Assembly: GCA_044425575.1 (NCBI GenBank) | Contig: JAWXVE010000072.1 | Span: 1 to 11,056, forward strand | Length of the DNA: 11,056 nt | Direction: 5' to 3' | Source of the DNA: JAWXVE01 sp044425575 | GTDB lineage: Bacteria; Bacillota; Clostridia; Lachnospirales; Lachnospiraceae | In this document: piece by piece, positions 6,913-11,056 of the stretch | Numbering within the stretch: the stretch's first letter is position 1 | Layout: the number at the start of each line of letters is the position of its first letter | Translations under genes and position numbers: made by a program | Notes under the pieces: model-generated | The model's database searches: none | Told to the model about the DNA's origin: nothing | Seen by the model: the letters and a program-made list of their open reading frames with translations, nothing else

Positions 6913-8586
6913 TTACTCATCTTGTAATGCTAAATAACCTTCTTCTCCAGTACGAACCTTGATTACATTATCTACACGATAGACAAATATTTTACCATCG
7001 CCAATATTGCCAGTATATAATACCTTTTTCACAGCAGAAATGATAGATTCCACTGGTACTTTGCATACCACAATTTCGATTTTCACCTTAGGTAACAGAG
7101 TAGTCTCTACTTCTACACCACGATAATATTCATGGCTGCCTTTTTGCATACCACAACCTAATACATTGGTAACGGTCATACCAGTAATACCAAGAGAATC
7201 CAGTGTTAATTTCAATGGTTCAAATTTACTTTGTTTTGTTAAGATTACAATCTTGGTCATAGTAGATGGTAAATCACCACTCGCGACTTCTTTAGTCGTT
7301 TCATATACAACAGGAATATCTTCTACAGGTGTTGTGCTAACACTACCAAATACGCTATTGACAGGTGTAGGCATAAAGTCTGCATAACTGCTTGCAAGCC
7401 CATGTTCTTCAATATCAAGACCTTTGATTTCTTCTTCTTCACTAACACGAAGTCCTACAGTCATTTTAATTACATTAAATATGATTGTCATAGTTACACT
7501 AACCCAAGCAATGACTGCTACCACACCTAGCAATTGTACTAGGAAGAAGTGGAATCCACCACCATAGAACAAACCGCCATCTAGTGCGAATAATCCAGTT
7601 AATAAAGTACCACCTGCTCCACAAAATCCATGAACACCTACAGCACCAACAGGATCGTCAATCTTTAATACTTTTTCTACAAATTCTACACCAAAGAATA
7701 CAAGGAATGCAGCAATTAGTCCAATGAAAAATGCACCAATTGGAGAAACCATATCACAACCAGCAGTAATGGCTACAAGACCTCCAAGTGCACCGTTTAA
7801 CGTCATAGATACGTCTGGTTTCCTGTATTTAATCCAAGTAATGGCCATTACAGTAGTAGCAGCAGTAGCTGCAGAAAGATTTGTTGTTACAAAAATCGTA
7901 GCTGCTGAATTAATGACATTATCTCCAGTCATAGAAACAGTAGAACAGCCATTAAATCCAAACCAACAGAACCATAGAATAAATACGCCAAGTGCGCCAA
8001 GTGTTAAGCTGTGACCAGGAATAGCACGGGGTTTTCCGTTTTGGTCGAATTTACCAATTCTTGGGCCTAGTACTTTGGCACCAATTAGTGCAGCAACACC
8101 ACCTACCATATGTACGGCAGTAGAACCAGCAAAATCGTGGAATCCTAACTCGGCTAACCAACCGCCACCCCATATCCAGTGACCAGAGATTGGATAAATA
8201 ATAGCGCTAAGTAGTACGCTATAGATACAATAAGATGAGAACTTCGTTCTCTCTGCCATTGCACCAGATACAATAGTAGCTGCTGTTGCACAGAATACTG
8301 TGTGAAAGATAACAAGAGCATAAGTAGGGATAGTAGAGCTATAATCCCCTTGGATTAAGAAGTCGAATCCACCAATAAGTGGACCATCGCCTGCAAACAT
8401 AAGGCCAAATCCGATTATCCAAAATACAAGTGTTCCAAGTGAAAAGTCCATGAGATTCTTCATAATGATATTACCGGCATTCTTGGCTCTTGTGAACCCC
8501 GTCTCTACCATAGCAAACCCTGCTTGCATAAAGAATACCAGTGCCGCTCCTAAGAGCACCCAAATTGTGTCAACTGCTGAAAACAT
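6913..8586 (-). CDS. Ammonium transporter with C-terminal PII signalling domain (Amt-GlnK fusion)
   Basis: The 557-residue protein joins an Amt/Mep/Rh channel (1 to about 385) to a PII domain (about 443-557). The channel has the family N terminus, NAGNIIMKN, WIWGGGWLAELG, Asp151 and the twin pore histidines His159 (STAVHM) and His319 (GVHGFCG), and the EEEEIKGLDIEEHG cytoplasmic tail. A roughly 45-residue linker leads to PII, which has GMTVTNVLGCG, the T-loop QKGSHEYYRG, LPKVKIEIVV, the B-loop TGNIGDGKIFV and the C-terminal RTGEEG. Normally GlnK is a separate trimer that plugs the Amt trimer when nitrogen is plentiful; here plug and pore are one chain. Val493 replaces the Tyr uridylylated in E. 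coli GlnB, so that control is absent. Asn527 replaces the usual ATP-binding Lys of TGKIGDGK. The start has GAGGAGGAG (8592-8600). It lies 103 nt downstream of glnN on the same strand. Confidence 0.95.
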   Translation of the reverse strand: MFSAVDTIWVLLGAALVFFMQAGFAMVETGFTRAKNAGNIIMKNLMDFSLGTLVFWIIGFGLMFAGDGPLIGGFDFLIQGDYSSTIPTYALVIFHTVFCATAATIVSGAMAERTKFSSYCIYSVLLSAIIYPISGHWIWGGGWLAELGFHDFAGSTAVHMVGGVAALIGAKVLGPRIGKFDQNGKPRAIPGHSLTLGALGVFILWFCWFGFNGCSTVSMTGDNVINSAATIFVTTNLSAATAATTVMAITWIKYRKPDVSMTLNGALGGLVAITAGCDMVSPIGAFFIGLIAAFLVFFGVEFVEKVLKIDDPVGAVGVHGFCGAGGTLLTGLFALDGGLFYGGGFHFFLVQLLGVVAVIAWVSVTMTIIFNVIKMTVGLRVSEEEEIKGLDIEEHGLASSYADFMPTPVNSVFGSVSTTPVEDIPVVYETTKEVASGDLPSTMTKIVILTKQSKFEPLKLTLDSLGITGMTVTNVLGCGMQKGSHEYYRGVEVETTLLPKVKIEIVVCKVPVESIISAVKKVLYTGNIGDGKIFVYRVDNVIKVRTGEEGYLALQDE

Positions 8587-8591
8587 AATAT

Positions 8592-8600
8592 CTCCTCCTC
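8592..8600 (-). promoter_or_regulatory. Very strong ribosome binding site of amt-PII
   Basis: On the - strand GAGGAGGAG precedes the ATG at 8586 with a 5-nt gap, close to full complementarity with the 16S rRNA 3' end. It predicts efficient translation once the message is made. I see no good -35/-10 pair for amt in the 103-nt gap: the best TTGATA and TACAAT are only 15 nt apart. Co-transcription from glnN therefore remains likely. Confidence 0.75.
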
Positions 8601-8617
8601 AAAATAAAATATTGTAT

Positions 8618-8658
8618 AAAAAACAATGGCATATCAAGTATTAATTGACACACCATTG
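8618..8658 (-). terminator. Weak terminator-like hairpin between glnN and amt-PII
   Basis: On the - strand CAATGG (8658-8653) pairs with CCATTG (8629-8624) and is followed by six T residues (8623-8618). The 23-nt loop can pair internally (TCAA 8634-8637 with TTGA 8645-8648). The stem is short and low in GC, so it probably terminates only part of the glnN transcripts and lets the rest read into amt-PII. Confidence 0.5.
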
Positions 8659-8689
8659 TGTTTTATCGTTGTAATATAAACTTATGTGG

Positions 8690-10777
8690 TTAGTTTACAC
8701 TATATAACAAATCAGAGTAACTTGGTAATGCCCAGTACTTCTTACCAACCATTAATTCTAATTCGTCTACTACACATCGTAATTCATTCATTGCTGCAAA
8801 AACATCTTCACGGTAAGCAATTGCTAGAGTAGTAGAATCTTCAATATCTTTCACTGCAATCATTGCAGTTTCTAAATCTTCTAATCGGTTGTACATAGAT
8901 TCTGCCATAGTAGAAATCTTAGTTAATAAGGTAGTTTCTAAAACAGTTGAAATAGAAGTTCCTTGCTTATTCTTTAATAACATGGCAAGGTCATTTTCAT
9001 AAGCAATCACAGAAGGGATAATTGCTTGTTTTGCAAGATCAACTGTAGTAAGTGCTTCAATGTTAATGGTCTTACAGTAGTTCTCTACAAGAATCTCATA
9101 ACGTGCATGGCATTCGCCTTCTGTAAATACATGGTGTTTTGTAAAAAGAGCAATACTCTTAGGTGCAATAAATGCAGGCAAAGCTTCTGGTGTTGTCTTA
9201 AGGTTTGAAAGGCCACGTTTTTCAGCCTCTACAACCCAATCATCTGAGTAATTATTACCATTAAATACAATTCGTTTGTGTTTTTTAATAGTAGTTTTAA
9301 TCAAGCTGTTTAATGCTGCTTTAAAGTCACTTGCACCTTCTAACTCAGTTGCAAATTGTTCTAATGCATCTGCAACAATGGTGTTAAGTACAATGTTTGG
9401 TCCTGAAATTGAGAAAGTAGAACCTAACATACGGAATTCAAATTTGTTACCGGTAAAGGCAAATGGAGAAGTACGATTACGGTCTGTTGTATCTTTTGGG
9501 AAGTGAGGCAATACAGTTGCACCAATATCCATTAATACTTTTTCTCTATTGTCGTAATCAGCATCATTTTCAAGTGCGTTTAATATGTCTTCCAATTCTT
9601 CCCCTACAAACATAGAAACAATAGCAGGAGGCGCTTCGTTGGCTCCTAATCTATGATCATTGGCTGCACTTGCTACAGAAACACGAAGTAAATCTTGGTG
9701 TTCATCTACGGCTTTAATAATAGCAGCTAAGAATACAAGGAATTGTGCGTTATCGTGAGGTGTTTCACCTGGTTCTAATAAATTCACACCTGTGTCAGTT
9801 GAAAGTGACCAGTTATTGTGCTTTCCGCTACCGTTTACACCAGCAAATGGTTTCTCATGAAGGAGACAAGCAAGACCGTGTTTTCTTGCAATTGATTTCA
9901 TAAGTTCCATAGTTAATTGGTTGTGGTCTGTTGCAATATTAGTAGTAGTGAAGATTGGAGCTAGCTCATGTTGAGCAGGAGCTACTTCGTTATGTTTTGT
10001 CTTAGCCAAGATGCCTAACTTCCATAACTCTTCATCTAATTCCTTCATATAATTGGATACTCGTTGCTTAATAGCACCGAAGTAGTGGTCTTCTAATTCT
10101 TGTCCTTTGGAAGGACGGGCACCAAATAAAGTTCTGCCACAGCTAATAAGGTCAGGACGCTTTGCATACAACTCACGGTCAATTAAGAAGTATTCTTGTT
10201 CTGGGCCAACTGTAGTATTAACACGTTTCGCTGATGTATTGCCAAATAATTTAAGAATTCTAAGTGCTTGTGTATCAATTGCTTCCATAGAGCGAAGAAG
10301 AGGAGTCTTCTTATCAAGTGCCTCTCCACTATAAGAACAAAAAGCTGTAGGAATGCATAAAGTACCATCTTTAATAAATGCATATGAAGTAGGATCCCAC
10401 GCAGTGTATCCTCTTGCTTCAAATGTGGCACGAAGTCCACCAGAAGGGAAGCTAGATGCATCTGGTTCTCCTTGGACAAGTTCTTTACCAGAGAATTCCA
10501 TAATAATTGTTCCATTTGGTTCTGGATTAATAAAGCTGTCATGTTTCTCGGCTGTAATACCGGTCATTGGTTGGAACCAGTGTGTAAAGTGTGTAGCACC
10601 TTTTTCAACTGCCCAATCTTTCATAGCTGTTGCAACTACATTGGCAACATTTAATTCTAAATGCTTACCTTGCTCCATAGTTTTCTTAAGTGCCTTGTAA
10701 GTATCTTTTGGTAATCTTGCTTTCATTACAGAGTCATTGAATACCATACTTCCAAAGATTTGTGGAACTTCTTTCAT
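8690..10777 (-). CDS. glnN: Glutamine synthetase type III (GSIII)
   Basis: This enzyme makes glutamine from glutamate, ammonia and ATP. GSIII is the large dodecameric class found in Bacteroidetes, cyanobacteria and many Clostridia. The 695-residue product has normal GSIII length and begins MKEVPQIFGSMVFND. It shows the GSIII-type FTHWFQPMTG-TAEKHDSF segment, the catalytic VGPEQEYFLI (about 190-199), NEVAPAQHELAP, the ATP-site NGSGKHNNWSLST (about 315) and NRTSPFAFTGNKFEFRMLGS (about 434-453), followed by the long GSIII-specific helical C terminus. I chose ATG 10777 over the in-frame GTG at 10786. AGGTGA (10788-10783) sits five bases before the ATG but overlaps the GTG, and the shorter start gives the lead-in usual before FGSMVFND. 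It is upstream of amt-PII on the same strand, so uptake and assimilation of ammonium are linked. A leader hairpin suggests attenuation. Confidence 0.97.
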   Translation of the reverse strand: MKEVPQIFGSMVFNDSVMKARLPKDTYKALKKTMEQGKHLELNVANVVATAMKDWAVEKGATHFTHWFQPMTGITAEKHDSFINPEPNGTIIMEFSGKELVQGEPDASSFPSGGLRATFEARGYTAWDPTSYAFIKDGTLCIPTAFCSYSGEALDKKTPLLRSMEAIDTQALRILKLFGNTSAKRVNTTVGPEQEYFLIDRELYAKRPDLISCGRTLFGARPSKGQELEDHYFGAIKQRVSNYMKELDEELWKLGILAKTKHNEVAPAQHELAPIFTTTNIATDHNQLTMELMKSIARKHGLACLLHEKPFAGVNGSGKHNNWSLSTDTGVNLLEPGETPHDNAQFLVFLAAIIKAVDEHQDLLRVSVASAANDHRLGANEAPPAIVSMFVGEELEDILNALENDADYDNREKVLMDIGATVLPHFPKDTTDRNRTSPFAFTGNKFEFRMLGSTFSISGPNIVLNTIVADALEQFATELEGASDFKAALNSLIKTTIKKHKRIVFNGNNYSDDWVVEAEKRGLSNLKTTPEALPAFIAPKSIALFTKHHVFTEGECHARYEILVENYCKTINIEALTTVDLAKQAIIPSVIAYENDLAMLLKNKQGTSISTVLETTLLTKISTMAESMYNRLEDLETAMIAVKDIEDSTTLAIAYREDVFAAMNELRCVVDELELMVGKKYWALPSYSDLLYSVN

Positions 10778-10782
10778 TGTTT

Positions 10783-10788
10783 TCACCT
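10783..10788 (-). promoter_or_regulatory. Ribosome binding site that fixes the glnN start
   Basis: AGGTGA on the - strand matches the last six bases of the full anti-Shine-Dalgarno complement AGGAGGTGA and lies five bases before ATG 10777. The GTG at 10786 is inside this element; its own candidate is GGAAAGG (10799-10793). Confidence 0.65.
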
Positions 10789-10844
10789 ATTGCCTTTCCA
10801 TCGCTACATTTTAAATTTTGAATTGCTTAGTTTGCTTGAATAAC

Positions 10845-10877
10845 AAAAAGGGCACTGAGGGTATGTTCCTCAGCGCC
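10845..10877 (-). terminator. Terminator-like hairpin in the glnN 5' leader (candidate attenuator)
   Basis: On the - strand GGCGCTGAGG (10877-10868) pairs over 10 bp, with one G-U, with CCTCAGTGCC (10860-10851) around the 7-nt loop AACATAC. C and then five T residues (10849-10845) follow. It lies between the predicted glnN transcription start (about 10890) and the start codon at 10777. The strong GC stem plus T run fits an intrinsic terminator, so expression of glnN should need readthrough or antitermination. In the + direction no T run follows, so it is not a terminator for rightward transcription. Confidence 0.75.
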
Positions 10878-10897
10878 GTTGCTGTTTGTTAATAACA

Positions 10898-10926
10898 GTT
10901 ATAGCATTATCGAAAATGAAAGTCAA
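10898..10926 (-). promoter_or_regulatory. Predicted glnN promoter
   Basis: On the - strand TTGACT (10926-10921) and TATAAC (10903-10898) are 17 nt apart. A TG one base before the -10 box gives an extended -10 (TGCTATAAC). An A-rich stretch just upstream could act as an UP-like element. Transcription should start near 10890, giving a leader of about 113 nt. I found no second good promoter between the leader hairpin and the gene. Confidence 0.75.
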
Positions 10927-10949
10927 TACTTTTTTGGTTCTTTCCTAAG

Positions 10950-11056
10950 TTAGTTGGTTTTCTTTTTTAATTCAAGTCGCAATACTTTTCCTTTTAACAG
11001 TGAAAAGCTATTGCGACCATACATAATACGTTTGATTACTTTTATTTTATTAACAC
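10950..11056 (-). CDS. C-terminal end of an ISL3-family transposase (partial)
   Basis: The last 34 codons of an ORF enter from the right edge (first full codon 11054) and end at TAA 10952-10950. The peptide contains VNKIKVIKRIMYGR and LLKGKVLRLE, which resembles the C-terminal end of ISL3 transposases (N-x-L/I-K-x-I-K-R-x-M-Y-G-R-x-x-F-x-L-L). In that family this segment follows the catalytic E of the DDE core. The call rests on this short motif and on the nearby GGTTCTTT end. Nothing suggests a frameshift within the visible part, but most of the gene is outside. Confidence 0.65.
   Translation of the reverse strand, partial: VNKIKVIKRIMYGRNSFSLLKGKVLRLELKKKTN
10976..11017. repeat. Inverted repeat inside the transposase 3' coding end
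   Basis: GTCGCAATA (10976-10984) and TATTGCGAC (11009-11017) are perfect 9-bp complements. The inner CTTTTC (10985-10990) and GAAAAG (11002-11007) extend the stem by 6 bp with one bulged base, leaving an 11-nt loop. No T run follows on either strand, so it is not a typical terminator. Confidence 0.7.

Larger units (their letters stand above)
10936..11056 (-). mobile_element. Right end of an ISL3-family insertion sequence (runs out of the window)
   Basis: The transposase C terminus (next entry) ends at 10950. Fourteen bases further out, the + strand reads GGTTCTTTCC from 10936, resembling the GGYTCTTT start of ISL3-family terminal inverted repeats pointing into the element. If the family's 8-bp target duplication applies, the flanking copy would be ACTTTTTT (10928-10935). 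The other end is outside the window, so neither the match of the two ends nor the duplication can be tested. Confidence 0.55.

Noticed and set aside
7166..8014. + strand ORFs opposite amt-PII
   Set aside because: They are antisense shadows of the transporter; the codon pattern and family motifs belong to the - strand.
10787..10926. T-box, glutamine riboswitch or ANTAR-target call for the glnN leader
   Set aside because: The leader is too short for a T-box, and I could not find the conserved loops needed for the other classes; it is kept only as a generic attenuator.
10976..11017. The inverted repeat as a transcription terminator or IS terminal repeat
   Set aside because: No T run follows on either strand, and it lies inside the transposase reading frame rather than at the element's end.

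Overview
The window looks like chromosome from a low-GC anaerobic Firmicute, most likely a Lachnospiraceae / Clostridium cluster XIVa species. The basis is AT-rich coding DNA, strong AGGAG-type ribosome binding sites, consensus sigma-A promoters, a conserved infB-rbfA-nrnA-truB-ribF operon, a type III glutamine synthetase and Gly/Asn-rich low complexity in IF2. The species call is inference; no database was consulted.

Positions 1-5553 (+ strand) hold the 3' half of the nusA-infB type translation operon. infB enters the window already open, because its reading frame continues through a Tyr/Asn/Gly/Arg repeat tract to base 3. It is followed by rbfA, a DHH/DHHA1 phosphoesterase of the NrnA type, truB and ribF. 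The last three are packed with 4-8 nt overlaps or short gaps, and a rho-independent terminator follows ribF. A short ORF lies in the rbfA-nrnA gap and overlaps the nrnA start.

Positions 5554-6844 (+) hold a separately transcribed gene for a secreted NlpC/P60 cell-wall peptidase with two SH3b repeats. It has a full-consensus TTGACA-17-TATAAT promoter, a WalR-like half-site pair in its leader, and a strong terminator. A second hairpin at 6856-6881 serves the convergent gene.

Positions 6913-10926 (- strand) form a nitrogen assimilation module. The first gene is a type III glutamine synthetase (glnN). Its short leader carries a promoter and then an intrinsic terminator-like hairpin before the start codon, suggesting control by attenuation. 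Downstream is an ammonium transporter with a PII signalling domain fused to its C terminus. The fused PII lacks the T-loop tyrosine that is uridylylated in enterobacteria and has Asn where a conserved ATP-binding Lys is expected. Together the two genes would import ammonium, gate that import, and fix it into glutamine.

Positions 10936-11056 appear to be the right end of an ISL3-family insertion sequence: a transposase C terminus and a GGTTCTTT terminal inverted repeat, ending 9 bp upstream of the glnN -35 box. No RNA genes or CRISPR arrays were seen. The observations most worth following are the Amt-PII fusion, the glnN leader hairpin next to the IS end, and the sticker-spacer-like repeat in IF2.
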